Source: Mucilaginibacter rubeus (GTDB lineage: Bacteria; Bacteroidota; Bacteroidia; Sphingobacteriales; Sphingobacteriaceae). From it: 64,000 nt of DNA. The stretch spans positions 588,560 to 652,559 of the forward strand of contig NZ_BMKD01000004.1 in NCBI RefSeq assembly GCF_014643835.1, read 5' to 3'. This document shows, in pieces, positions 27,442 to 36,535 of the stretch (positions are counted from its first letter, which is position 1; the number at the start of each line of letters is the position of its first letter). A model generated the notes under the pieces. The model ran no database searches. It saw nothing but the letters and a program-made list of their open reading frames with translations, and was not told where the DNA came from. The translations under genes were made by a program, and so were the position numbers.

Positions 27442-28958
27442 CGTTTAAATATAGCTTTTAACTCCTTGCGTTCAAAGTAATACGCCCCGGCCGCAAATAA
27501 AAGTAAAAGCCCGTTACCAACAAAAATATTACGTTTAAATACCGTGAACGACAGAAAAACAAACAATACCGAGACAATTATATACGCGAGGTTCTTTTTT
27601 AGGTTATACGGGATGGGGTAATTTTTTTGCCCCCACAGGTACGAGAGCACCATCATGGTAGCATAGGCCACAAACGAGATCCACGCCGAAGCCATATAGC
27701 TGTATTTAGGAATGAGCAGCCAGTTTAAAATAACGGTTAATACCGCTCCTATCCCAGATATATATAAGCCATACCGGGTTTGGTCAGACAATTTATACCA
27801 CACCGAAAGATTCATATAAATACCAAGGCTCAGATAACCGAACAATAAAGGCGGTACAACGCCAAGGCCCTGCCAAAACGGATTGTAAACTATATGATGT
27901 TTCACCTCATGCGTTTCTTTTCCTACTATAACAGTAGCCAGTATATCAACATTGGCAATGAGTGCTACACATATAACGGCCACCATAATTACAAAGTAGG
28001 TCATGATGCGGGCATAAGTTTCGCCCGAGTTTTTGTTTTTTGCATGGCTGAAGAAAAACGGTTCGGCGCCTAACCTGAAGGCCTGCACGAAAATACTCAG
28101 GAATAATGCAATCTTGGCGCAGGTGCCATAAATGCCCACATGCGTATCGGCAATACTTTGGGGCAGCATTTGCTTCAGCATCACTTTATCCAATGACTCA
28201 TTAATGATGAACGATATATTGGCTATCAATATAGGCCAGCTGTATGCAAACATTTCGCTTAACATGGCACCGTCAAACTTCAGCTTCATTTGCAATATCT
28301 CGGGCAATAGCAATAATATGGTAAGCCCGCTTGCTATTGCGTTAGCTAAAAATACATATCCTACCCAATTGGGCCTGTACCAACCTGCCATCCACGCTCC
28401 GGATGGCAAATGGTGATTTATTATAAACGGAACGCCGAACAGAAAAAACAAATTGAGCATCAATACAAGGCCGATGTTTGAGCATTTGATAATGGCGTAT
28501 TTTATGGGGCGGCCTTCTGCCCTGATACGGGCAAAAGGGATTACGCAAAAAGCATCAAGCACTAAAATTACAAGGAAGCACTTTACGTAAAAAGTATAGT
28601 CGGCATGATCTTTAGTGACGCCGGCCTGCATGTAATTGACAATAGGATTTAAAAATAGCACACAAAAAACCAGGAATATTACTGATACCATTATAACAAC
28701 ACCAAACGCGTTATTATAAACCTGCTGTTTGTTATCCGACCGTTTTTGCAGGTACCTGAAATAGGTAGTTTCCATACCAAAAGCCAAAATGGCGTTAATG
28801 ATAGAAGCACTTCCATATACCGATGTAAAAACGCCATTAGCACTTACCGGCAGGGTACGCGTATAAATTGGCGTTAAAACAAAGTAGATCATCCGGGAAA
28901 TGATAGTACTCAGACCATATATAGCAGTTTGCCCGGCGAATTTTTTTATAGTAGACAA
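27438..28958 (-). CDS. Polysaccharide (Wzx-like) flippase, MATE/MOP superfamily
   Basis: This 506-residue integral membrane protein has about 12-14 hydrophobic segments and starts [19 protein letters not shown], the typical opening of oligosaccharide-unit exporters. It probably flips lipid-linked glycan across the inner membrane for a surface polysaccharide. A conserved loop with [16 protein letters not shown] is typical of the Bacteroidota branch. It precedes dut with a 4-nt overlap and lies 33 nt downstream of the acylphosphatase gene. No glycosyltransferases adjoin it, so the substrate cannot be named. Confidence 0.85.
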   Translation of the reverse strand: MSTIKKFAGQTAIYGLSTIISRMIYFVLTPIYTRTLPVSANGVFTSVYGSASIINAILAFGMETTYFRYLQKRSDNKQQVYNNAFGVVIMVSVIFLVFCVLFLNPIVNYMQAGVTKDHADYTFYVKCFLVILVLDAFCVIPFARIRAEGRPIKYAIIKCSNIGLVLMLNLFFLFGVPFIINHHLPSGAWMAGWYRPNWVGYVFLANAIASGLTILLLLPEILQMKLKFDGAMLSEMFAYSWPILIANISFIINESLDKVMLKQMLPQSIADTHVGIYGTCAKIALFLSIFVQAFRLGAEPFFFSHAKNKNSGETYARIMTYFVIMVAVICVALIANVDILATVIVGKETHEVKHHIVYNPFWQGLGVVPPLLFGYLSLGIYMNLSVWYKLSDQTRYGLYISGIGAVLTVILNWLLIPKYSYMASAWISFVAYATMMVLSYLWGQKNYPIPYNLKKNLAYIIVSVLFVFLSFTVFKRNIFVGNGLLLLFAAGAYYFERKELKAIFKR

Positions 28959-28991
28959 TGGAGATATTCGATTTAATGAGTTTGTGTTTAA

Positions 28992-29273
28992 TTACAAACG
29001 CCTTTTAACAACCTCAAAATTACGATAGTTTTTCAATTCGCCTTCATGGCTTTCAACGGCATTTACCTCTGCATCCTGAGGGCCCTCGTTACACCATTCA
29101 AGAAACATATCAAGAAATGTGTCATCAGCCTCGGCTTCGATATACACATCACCGTTGGGCTCATTCAATACAAAACCGCGTACACCAAGCTGATCGGCAA
29201 CCGCTTTGGTTGATTTACGGTAAAAAACACCCTGCACTTTGCCTTTAACTGTAATATTGAGATGTTTGATCAT
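28992..29273 (-). CDS. acyP: Acylphosphatase
   Basis: This 93-residue enzyme hydrolyses the carboxyl-phosphate bond of acyl phosphates such as 1,3-bisphosphoglycerate. The signature GKVQGVFYRKST holds the phosphate-binding arginine (Arg19), and the second motif GFVLNEPNGDVYIEAE holds the catalytic asparagine. Length and start are normal. It is first in the flippase-dut-TPR run on the minus strand. Confidence 0.93.
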   Translation of the reverse strand: MIKHLNITVKGKVQGVFYRKSTKAVADQLGVRGFVLNEPNGDVYIEAEADDTFLDMFLEWCNEGPQDAEVNAVESHEGELKNYRNFEVVKRRL

Positions 29274-29298
29274 TAGATTTGACAGGTATTAAATTAAG

Positions 29299-29333
29299 AG
29301 CTGAAAGCGGAATGCGCAAAGCTTGAAGCGAAC
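29299..29333. repeat. Heptad repeat, five units
   Basis: Exactly 35 nt made of five 7-nt units (first two AGCTGAA, AGCGGAA). The same word family, also as five units, lies at 46177-46211, 17 kb away. Confidence 0.75.
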
Positions 29334-29454
29334 AACCCTACTGGTGCAAAGGTAACTTTTTTCCGGCTAAGCAACCCGTTTTACTTAACAAGCGTAATTA
29401 CTACAAAACGCATTACATTTTATTTTGATTGATATAACTCTAAAAATCTATTTT

Positions 29455-29976
29455 ATGAAAAAAATTATTTTTTCTGCCCTGATTATTGCCCTTACAACCT
29501 TTTCGGCATTTGCTATTTTTGGCAACTGGAAAGTGAAAGGCGATGAAGCCCAGGTAACTTTTGAAGGCCACAGGGTAAGCGGTTCATTCAGCGGTTTAAA
29601 AGCCGATATAACATTTGATAAAGACCATCCCGAAGCGGCCAAAATATCGGCAACCATTGATGTAACTACAGCAGCCACGGGCTTTTTTATTAAAACCAGC
29701 CACGTAAAATCGGCCCTGGGCGCCGACGATTATCCAACCATCAGGTTCGAATCAACCTCGGTGTCAAAAAGCGGTAACGGTTACGTAGCCAGCGGAAAGC
29801 TAACAATGAAAGGCAAAACCAACCCCGAATCGATCCATTTTACATTTGATGAAAAAGGCAGTGAGGGTGTATTTAAAGGCGACTTTAAAGTACAACCTCC
29901 CAAATATGGTATCGACAGAAGCGGCACACCGCCCGAGGTTACAATTCATTTGACAGTGCCGGTAAGTAAAGGATGA
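29455..29976 (+). CDS. YceI-family periplasmic protein
   Basis: This is 173 residues from the ATG at 29455, which starts a clear signal peptide (KKIIFSALIIALTTFSAFA). The mature part is a lipocalin-like beta-barrel of the YceI family (VTFEGHRVSGSFSGLKADI, FFIKTSHVKSALGADDYPTI, YVASGKLTMKGKT); relatives bind long isoprenoids such as polyprenyl chains. Ten more codons lie upstream in frame but would spoil the signal peptide. It is a single gene, convergent with the amidohydrolase gene, with a hairpin between. Confidence 0.9.
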   Translation: MKKIIFSALIIALTTFSAFAIFGNWKVKGDEAQVTFEGHRVSGSFSGLKADITFDKDHPEAAKISATIDVTTAATGFFIKTSHVKSALGADDYPTIRFESTSVSKSGNGYVASGKLTMKGKTNPESIHFTFDEKGSEGVFKGDFKVQPPKYGIDRSGTPPEVTIHLTVPVSKG

Positions 29977-30014
29977 TATCTGCACGAATCCCTGTATAGC
30001 TTACTTATAATTTA

Positions 30015-30060
30015 ATCGAATTACACGAATGTTTCCTTTACGTTATTCGTGTAATTCGAT
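30015..30060. terminator. Perfect 16-bp hairpin between convergent genes
   Basis: Positions 30015-30030 and 30045-30060 are exact reverse complements with a 14-nt loop. It lies between the stops of yceI and the amidohydrolase, so it may stop transcription from both sides, although no strong T run follows. Its words (ATTCGTGTAATTCG) also look like a dispersed repeat. Confidence 0.5.
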
Positions 30061-30085
30061 CTGATTCGTGAAAATTAGTGTCAAT

Positions 30086-31255
30086 TTATATCAGTTTCTT
30101 TACTTTGGTTTCGGGGGTGATCTTAAACCCATCAAGGCCGCTAATCAGGTTCAGGCCCGGGGTTTTGCCTGCTTCAAGCGTCCCTTTTTCATCGTCGATA
30201 CCCAGGTATCCGGCACCATTACGGGTACCCCATTCAACCAGACGCGGCAAGCCTATAGAAGGGAACTTTTGCTGAATAGCACGCATCTCGCTCAGTAAGC
30301 ATAATTTGCTGTTTGATGCAAGGCTATCGGTACCAAGGGTAATATTAAAACCCTGGTCAACAAAAAGATCAATTTTAGGTAAACGCCCTTCAATATAAAG
30401 GTTTGCATTAGGGCAAAAACACCAGTTTATCTTTCTGTCAAACCGTTTGATGAAGTAAATATCCTTCAAGTTGGTACAGGTATTATGTACCAGCAAAACC
30501 TTTTGCTTGTTAGAGAGCAGCGGGATAATAGATTGTACCGAGTTACGGGCCTGCGGTTTGAAATAGGATATATCCATACCAAAATGCTCATACAACTCTA
30601 AAAAAGCACCAAGTTTATACCGGTAAAATTTGTTCTCATCCTCACACTCCTGGTTATGGATACTGAGCAGGTTCTCATCGTTGGCATCGCTGTGCTTTTT
30701 AATCAGCTTAAATAGCTCTTTTGATACCGAATACGGTGCATGCGGGGTTATAGAACACGAGCCGGGCTTAAATTCACTAAGCAGGGCCAGCGCTTTTTCA
30801 AAAACTTCAGCAGCCTTTTCGGGCAAAAAACCGAAAGTTTCAACAAAGGTATGATAGTATAATTTGCTTTGTTTTTTCATCGCAACACTATTATTAGTGT
30901 TGGAGATATCACCAACGGCTACAATACCGTTATCATACATTTCCTGATCGGCCTTAGCTATGGCATCAAGAACCTCCTGCTGATCGGTATTGCGTAAGGA
31001 TTGAACGTCTTTTATAAAATTTACCAGGCCGCCTTTGGGCTTTACTTTATCTTTTAAATGAGAAAGTTCGGTATGGCAATGCGTATTGATAAATCCCGGG
31101 CAAATAACACCGCTTACCTGCTGTATTTGCCCGCCAGGGGACTTGGTATTATCGGTAACAGCTATGATCTTCCCCTGATCATCAACAGTAACTATTCCAT
31201 TTTTAATCGGATCGGCATAAACAGGAAAAACGTAATCGGCTCTAAAACTTTTCAT
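30086..31255 (-). CDS. Amidohydrolase (TrzA/ATZ, SsnA-like)
   Basis: This 389-residue cytosolic metal-dependent hydrolase shows the first metal motif HCHTELSH, the third-strand TPHAPYSVS, a later histidine in LLVHNTCT, and the aspartate in TLGTDSLASN. These define the deaminase-type branch of the amidohydrolase superfamily (cytosine, guanine or aminodeoxyfutalosine deaminases and chlorohydrolases). The substrate cannot be decided from sequence alone; no menaquinone or purine genes adjoin it. It is on its own between yceI and rlmN. Confidence 0.8.
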   Translation of the reverse strand: MKSFRADYVFPVYADPIKNGIVTVDDQGKIIAVTDNTKSPGGQIQQVSGVICPGFINTHCHTELSHLKDKVKPKGGLVNFIKDVQSLRNTDQQEVLDAIAKADQEMYDNGIVAVGDISNTNNSVAMKKQSKLYYHTFVETFGFLPEKAAEVFEKALALLSEFKPGSCSITPHAPYSVSKELFKLIKKHSDANDENLLSIHNQECEDENKFYRYKLGAFLELYEHFGMDISYFKPQARNSVQSIIPLLSNKQKVLLVHNTCTNLKDIYFIKRFDRKINWCFCPNANLYIEGRLPKIDLFVDQGFNITLGTDSLASNSKLCLLSEMRAIQQKFPSIGLPRLVEWGTRNGAGYLGIDDEKGTLEAGKTPGLNLISGLDGFKITPETKVKKLI

Positions 31256-31398
31256 TAAAATTTAAACTTAGTATCGTAACACATAACGTTTTTCAAAACA
31301 ATCTGTCCTGCAAAATAAGTACAATTAACTTTTAGTTATTGTTTTTTATTAGCCAAAAAGAATGACTTTAAAAAAAGATAGATTTTTTTAAATTTAAG

Positions 31399-31406
31399 TA
31401 CTTTTG
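31399..31406 (+). promoter_or_regulatory. -7 promoter element of rlmN, almost touching the start codon
   Basis: TACTTTTG matches TAnnTTTG exactly and ends 4 nt before the GTG at 31411. If used, transcription would start at or within a few bases of the start codon, giving a leaderless or nearly leaderless mRNA. No good -33 element was found. Confidence 0.5.
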
Positions 31407-31410
31407 CACT

Positions 31411-32478
31411 GTGAACAATACAAAAGATAAAATTGACATCCGTAGCCTGAGCCTGAATGCTTTACAGGAGCATTTCATCCGTATGGATGAAAAAGGCTTC
31501 AGGGCAAAACAGGTGTATGAATGGCTTTGGAAAAAATCTTGCTTTTCTTTCAACGAGATGAGCAATATTTCAAAAGAACTCCGTGCTAAACTGGATGCAA
31601 ATTTTGTAATTAATAATGTAAAAATTAATTCTTCACAGGTTAGTGCTGATAAAACTATAAAAAATTCTTTTATTTTACACGATAACCACTTAATTGAGGG
31701 CGTTTTAATTCCAACTCCCGGCCGTATGACAGCCTGTGTATCATCGCAGGTGGGTTGCAGCCTTACCTGTAAATTTTGTGCCACCGGTTATATGGAGCGC
31801 AAAAGAAACCTCAACCCCGACGAAATTTACGACCAGGTAGTTTTAATTGATCAGCAGGCCCGCGAAAACTATAATCAGCCTTTATCAAACATTGTTTACA
31901 TGGGCATGGGCGAACCATTGCTTAACTATGCCAACATGATGAAGTCGATAGAGCGCATTACCTCCGAGGATGGGCTTAATATGGCTGCCAAACGCATTAC
32001 TGTATCAACAGCCGGCATTGCCAAAATGATCAAAAAACTGGGCGACGACCAGGTAAAATTTAATCTTGCCCTTTCCCTGCACGCGGCAAACGACGAAAAG
32101 CGTAATACCATTATGCCCATTAACGAGCAAAACTCGTTAAAAGCCCTGGCCGAGGCATTAAAATACTACTACGCCAAAACCAAAAACCCGGTAACCTACG
32201 AGTACATTATTTTTGATGGTGTGAACGATGGTATCCAGGACGCTATGGAGCTGGCTAAATTTTGCAAACACCTGCCCTGCAAGGTCAACATCATTGAATA
32301 CAATCCTATTGCTTTTGCCAGCTACATCAACGCCGGCGAGGATAAAGTTGAAGCATTTGCCGATTACCTCACCAAACAAGGTATTAACACGCACCTCCGC
32401 CGCAGCCGCGGCAAGGATATTGACGCTGCCTGCGGTCAGCTTGCCATTAAAGAAAAAGATAAACTGGCCGAAGTTTAA
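31411..32478 (+). CDS. rlmN: 23S rRNA (adenine2503-C2)/tRNA A37 methyltransferase RlmN
   Basis: RlmN is a radical-SAM enzyme that methylates C2 of A2503 in 23S rRNA and A37 of some tRNAs. The cluster motif is C116-SLT-C120-KF-C123, and a catalytic C-terminal cysteine lies in GKDIDAACGQL (about Cys341). The 355-residue length is normal. The start is GTG at 31411; the next ATG (codon 25) would remove the conserved first helix (IRSLSLNALQEHF), so GTG is preferred. comF follows after 23 nt and is probably co-transcribed. Confidence 0.95.
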   Translation: MNNTKDKIDIRSLSLNALQEHFIRMDEKGFRAKQVYEWLWKKSCFSFNEMSNISKELRAKLDANFVINNVKINSSQVSADKTIKNSFILHDNHLIEGVLIPTPGRMTACVSSQVGCSLTCKFCATGYMERKRNLNPDEIYDQVVLIDQQARENYNQPLSNIVYMGMGEPLLNYANMMKSIERITSEDGLNMAAKRITVSTAGIAKMIKKLGDDQVKFNLALSLHAANDEKRNTIMPINEQNSLKALAEALKYYYAKTKNPVTYEYIIFDGVNDGIQDAMELAKFCKHLPCKVNIIEYNPIAFASYINAGEDKVEAFADYLTKQGINTHLRRSRGKDIDAACGQLAIKEKDKLAEV

Positions 32479-32501
32479 AAAATCCGTATTAAATTGAGGG
32501 C

Positions 32502-33200
32502 ATGAAATTACTGCGTGCCTACCTTTCAGATTTTGCCGCCCTGCTGTTCCCGGAACTTTGCCCGGCCTGCCAGGCAAGCTTGGTAGCAGGTGAGCATATC
32601 ATTTGCAGCGATTGCCGCTTTAATTTACCGTTCACCAATTTTCATCAGCAGCCTGCTAATATTGTAGCCCAGCAATTTTGGGGTAAAATTAATATTGAAG
32701 CCGCCTACGCGCTCTATTATTTTCATAAAGGAGGAAAGATCCAAAACCTGATGCACCATTTTAAATACAAAGGCATGCACCAGATCGGTAATCTGCTTGG
32801 AGCCATAGCGGGGGCACAGCTGGCCGCAAATGATATTTTTAATACGGCAGATGTAATTATTCCGGTGCCGCTCCATAAACGCCGCCAGCGCGAACGTGGC
32901 TATAACCAAAGCGCCTGCTTTGCCCATGGCCTTGCCGAAAAATTAAACGCGGTAGTTGATGAGCACAGCCTTGTACGTACGGTGGCCACTAAAACGCAAA
33001 CCCAACGGTCGCGCTTTGCCCGGTTTGAGAATATGCAGCATGTATTCGCGGTTAAAGATCCGGCTGCACTTGAAGGCAAACATGTATTGCTGGTTGATGA
33101 TATAGTAACTACCGGCTCAACGCTTGAAGCCTGCGGCGCGGAGTTATTGAAAGTTCCCGGTTTGAAGTTGAGTATAGCGGCCATAGCTTATGCGGTGTAG
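32502..33200 (+). CDS. comF: ComF-family phosphoribosyltransferase-like protein
   Basis: This 232-residue protein has an N-terminal zinc finger (Cys20, Cys23, Cys35, Cys38) and a C-terminal phosphoribosyltransferase fold with the PRPP loop LLVDDIVTTGST. The KRRQRERGYNQS motif and FKYKG are typical of ComF. Relatives take part in DNA uptake during natural transformation, but a metabolic role is not excluded. It follows rlmN by 23 nt. Downstream are a palindromic element and a heptad repeat before the convergent kinase gene. Confidence 0.88.
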   Translation: MKLLRAYLSDFAALLFPELCPACQASLVAGEHIICSDCRFNLPFTNFHQQPANIVAQQFWGKINIEAAYALYYFHKGGKIQNLMHHFKYKGMHQIGNLLGAIAGAQLAANDIFNTADVIIPVPLHKRRQRERGYNQSACFAHGLAEKLNAVVDEHSLVRTVATKTQTQRSRFARFENMQHVFAVKDPAALEGKHVLLVDDIVTTGSTLEACGAELLKVPGLKLSIAAIAYAV

Positions 33201-33226
33201 GGCCATAATCGAGTAGGATACTAATC

Positions 33227-33341
33227 ATGTCATTGTTGAGAAGCAACATGGGAATGAGCCAGGGGTTCGACATGGCAATCGCATACTATATAGAGCGGTC
33301 ACGCTTCCGTGCGATTGCCGCACTATCGCTTATAATGACAT
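33227..33341. repeat. Palindromic dispersed repeat between comF and the kinase gene
   Basis: The outer arms ATGTCAT (33227-33233) and ATGACAT (33335-33341), and inner arms GGCAATCGCA (33274-33283) and TGCGATTGCC (33310-33319), give a nested hairpin of about 115 nt. It resembles the CATTGCGAGG...GCAATCGC elements near 7.5 and 8.1 kb. Confidence 0.75.
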
Positions 33342-33374
33342 CTGTTTTAGTACGGGGATTTAAACAAACTCACC

Positions 33375-33402
33375 TCTAATCTCCAGTCTCTAATCACTAA
33401 CC
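33375..33402. repeat. Heptad repeat, four units, abutting the kinase stop
   Basis: Exactly 28 nt in four 7-nt units; the first and third are both TCTAATC, the second TCCAGTC. It ends one base before the stop codon of the hybrid kinase gene. Confidence 0.75.
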
Positions 33403-33403
33403 C

Positions 33404-36400
33404 CTACTGCTGCTGGTACCTGCTTAGTTTATCATAAAGCACCCTCGGGTCAAAGGGTTTAAGGATGTAGTCATTCATTCCGGCATCGTTAATCTCGCCC
33501 ATTTGGTTGCTGAGCATAGAGGCCGTAAGGGCAATGATAGGTAACTGCTGAAAATAAGTTTCTGTTTTAGCGCGGATAATGCCTGTAGCTTCCAAACCGC
33601 CCATTTCGGGCATGTGGATATCCATCAGCACTACGTTGTAGTTACGGTTGGTTTCAACCTTTTCAATAGCTTCAATGCCGTTTTCGGCAAAATCAGCACT
33701 GGCACCCCATTTCTTTAATATCTTATTAATGAGCAGGCGGTTAATCTGGTTGTCATCAACTACTAAAACATTTATTTTAAGTCCTTCTTCCACGTTATTA
33801 CTATTTCTGTTTGACTGGTAATCTCCTTTTTTAAAACCTATGGTAAACCAAAATGTTGATCCCTGTCCAGGTACGCTGTCAACATTTATGCGCGAGTCAT
33901 GCAGTTCAATTAACCGCTTGCTGATAGCGAGGCCAAGGCCGGTACCTCCAAACTTGCGTGTAGTATCCAGTTCGGCCTGCTTAAACTGCTCAAATATAGT
34001 CCCCAGTTTATTTGCAGCAATGCCTATGCCGGTATCAATTACTGCAAACCTGATGCGCACATCCTGTTCTGATTGCTGTATTACTTTCAGATCGATGGTA
34101 ACTCCGCCTTTTTCGGTAAATTTAATGGCATTACCAACAAGGTTTAGTAATATCTGGATCAGCCGGGTGCGGTCGCCCAAAATCACCTTGGGTATGGCCT
34201 CATCAATGCTTTTGCTAATATATATATTTTTTTCGGCGGCTTTATACTGCATGGAGCTTGTTATGCTTTGAACAAGTTCGGTTAAATCAACCCGCTCCTT
34301 CTCCAGCTCAACATTCCCGGTTTCGATCTTGGCAAAATCAAGCACATCATTGATCAGTGTCATCAGGTTTTCGGCCGAGAATTTCAGAATATTAAGGTTT
34401 TCCTTTTGCCCATCAAGCGGATCATCCTCCAGTAACAAATGCGACATACCAATTACGGCATTCAGCGGCGTACGGATCTCGTGGCTCATTACCGATATGA
34501 ACATATCTTTGGCGCGGCTCAGCTGTATAGCTTCCTCGCGGGCATTGATCAGTTCAATTTCAGCCTTCTTTTTAGCTGTTATGTCAATGATAACCTCAAT
34601 ATATTTATCAACCTCGCCTTTGCTGTTAATGATCACCGAGTTGATCACCGAGATCCACAACGGCTGCCTGTCTTTCCGGTAAACCAGCAGGTCAACCTCA
34701 AATGATTGTTTATTGCGGGATAACTCGCGTGCCTTTTGGATAATAGATACGTCAGTAAGTTCCCCTTTCAGCACATCACCAAGATGGTTGTCTTTTACAT
34801 CAAGCAAAGTATAGCCGGTTATTTGCTCAAAGGCTTTATTGACCCACTCAACCTTACCATCGCTGTTATTAATTACCACGCCACTGGCAGTACTGCTGGC
34901 CACTAACGAAAGCATGGTTACCTGTTCTTCGGTTTTCTTACGTTCGGTGATGTCAACCATGACAGCTATCTGCCTTTCAACACTACCTGTTTCATTAAAT
35001 AAAGGGCTATTTGACAGAAAGATCCAGATTGGGGTTTTGTCCTTTTTATAAACTTTTATTTCAACTTCATATCCCCGTTTTTCCTCTACAGCTTTCACTG
35101 CCGCGTTAAACACATTAAGGTCGGTATCTTCGCCAACCAGCATAGTGCCAAACATTTTACCACGCATTTCGTCAAGCGTATAACCTGTTATACTCTCCAG
35201 GGCTTCATTCATCCAGACCACCTCGCCCGTATTACTGCGGATCAGGATACCGCTTGGCGATTTGCGGGCCGCGAAGGACAGGATCTCCAGGTCCTGCTCA
35301 ATCTTTTTACGCTGGGTTATATCAATAATAACCCTGATAAATTTATCTGTTTGCCCGGCGCTGTCGCGGATCACCGAGTTAAATACCGAGATCCAAACCG
35401 GTTCACCATCTTTTTTATCTATCAGCAGGTCAACCTCGTAGGATACCTGGTTGCGGATGGCTTCATCCAGCCGTTTTACAGCTTCGGCATCTAGCGGTAC
35501 GCCTTTAAGCACATCGCGCAAACGCCGGTTTTCCACATCGGCCTGGCCGTAACCTGTTATCTGCTCAAAAGCTTCATTGGTCCATATTACCTCATCGGCC
35601 GCGTTGCTGATCACTACACCACTGGTAACTTTACTTGCAACCAATGATAGTAATGCCAGTTCATTGGCCACCTTTTTCTGATAGCTGATATCACGCCCGC
35701 TGGCAAACCACTTATCGTTTTTAAAAGTTACCGACCAGCTAATGCATTTAATATCGCCCGATGGTGTTATAATATTTGCTTCTATTTCAAAATGGCGTTG
35801 CTGCCTGCTCAACCCTTTTTTTAGGACCGACAGCGATTTTGCCTGTTCTTCTTCGAGGAAAAAACTCCAGATGGGTTTACCGATAACCTCAGTAGCTAAA
35901 TAACCCAAAACCGGTTTGGCAGAGCGGTTAATTTGCTCGATGTTAAAATCCCTGTCCATGATACAATGAATATCGGGCGAGCTGTCAAAAAGATCATGAA
36001 ATTCCTGGTGGCTTTTCAAATTTCGCTCCAGTTCAAGCTTCTGTTTCCGGAGCAGCAGGTGCGACATGACCTCATCGGCCAGCGTACGGAGCGCATCACG
36101 CTGTTCGGCTGTGAGCTTACGCGGCTTTGTATCAATCACGCATAATGAGCCAAGCCTGTGGCCGTCCGGATCAATCAATGGGGCGCCGGCATAAAAGCGT
36201 ACGCCCATTTCATTGGCTATGGGGTTATCCTTAAATTCCTCGTCCTCTTTAGAATCGGTTATTTCAAGAAGCGCCTCGGATTGGATGGTGCGGTTGCAAA
36301 AAGCGTCGGCGCGGGGTGTTTCCTCCACGTCGACGCCGTATGTTGATTTAAACCATTGCCTTTCGGCATCAAGCAGCGATATCAGCGCTGCCGGCACCTG

Positions 36401-36532
36401 GCATATGTAGGAGGCTAAACGCGTAATAGCGTCGTACTCCTTTTCGGGCATGGTATCCAAAACATTGTATGATTTAAGCGCTGCTAAGCGCTTATCTTCT
36501 ATGCTTGATGGATCTTCCTGCCTTAGTGTCAT
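33404..36532 (-). CDS. Hybrid histidine kinase (GAF, four PAS, HisKA, HATPase, receiver)
   Basis: This 1042-residue sensor appears soluble, with no membrane segment. In order: a GAF domain (about 1-165), four PAS units (about 175-290, 293-410, 413-532, 537-655), HisKA with phospho-acceptor His684 (SVMSHEIRTPLNAVIGM), a HATPase with Asn801 and glycine boxes (DTGIGIA, FGGTGLGLAI), and a C-terminal receiver with Asp971 (VVLMDIHMPEMGG). PAS units 2 and 4 are very similar to each other (GVVISN/GVVINN, AFEQITGY, DVLKG), indicating internal duplication. It lies 3 nt after glyA, so it is probably expressed from the glyA transcript. No partner regulator is nearby and the stimulus is unknown. Confidence 0.93.
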   Translation of the reverse strand: MTLRQEDPSSIEDKRLAALKSYNVLDTMPEKEYDAITRLASYICQVPAALISLLDAERQWFKSTYGVDVEETPRADAFCNRTIQSEALLEITDSKEDEEFKDNPIANEMGVRFYAGAPLIDPDGHRLGSLCVIDTKPRKLTAEQRDALRTLADEVMSHLLLRKQKLELERNLKSHQEFHDLFDSSPDIHCIMDRDFNIEQINRSAKPVLGYLATEVIGKPIWSFFLEEEQAKSLSVLKKGLSRQQRHFEIEANIITPSGDIKCISWSVTFKNDKWFASGRDISYQKKVANELALLSLVASKVTSGVVISNAADEVIWTNEAFEQITGYGQADVENRRLRDVLKGVPLDAEAVKRLDEAIRNQVSYEVDLLIDKKDGEPVWISVFNSVIRDSAGQTDKFIRVIIDITQRKKIEQDLEILSFAARKSPSGILIRSNTGEVVWMNEALESITGYTLDEMRGKMFGTMLVGEDTDLNVFNAAVKAVEEKRGYEVEIKVYKKDKTPIWIFLSNSPLFNETGSVERQIAVMVDITERKKTEEQVTMLSLVASSTASGVVINNSDGKVEWVNKAFEQITGYTLLDVKDNHLGDVLKGELTDVSIIQKARELSRNKQSFEVDLLVYRKDRQPLWISVINSVIINSKGEVDKYIEVIIDITAKKKAEIELINAREEAIQLSRAKDMFISVMSHEIRTPLNAVIGMSHLLLEDDPLDGQKENLNILKFSAENLMTLINDVLDFAKIETGNVELEKERVDLTELVQSITSSMQYKAAEKNIYISKSIDEAIPKVILGDRTRLIQILLNLVGNAIKFTEKGGVTIDLKVIQQSEQDVRIRFAVIDTGIGIAANKLGTIFEQFKQAELDTTRKFGGTGLGLAISKRLIELHDSRINVDSVPGQGSTFWFTIGFKKGDYQSNRNSNNVEEGLKINVLVVDDNQINRLLINKILKKWGASADFAENGIEAIEKVETNRNYNVVLMDIHMPEMGGLEATGIIRAKTETYFQQLPIIALTASMLSNQMGEINDAGMNDYILKPFDPRVLYDKLSRYQQQ

Positions 36533-36535
36533 TTT

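Noticed and set aside
28992-29424. Promoter for yceI (TTATTTTG)
   Set aside because: It deviates from TAnnTTTG at an important position and lacks a -33 element.
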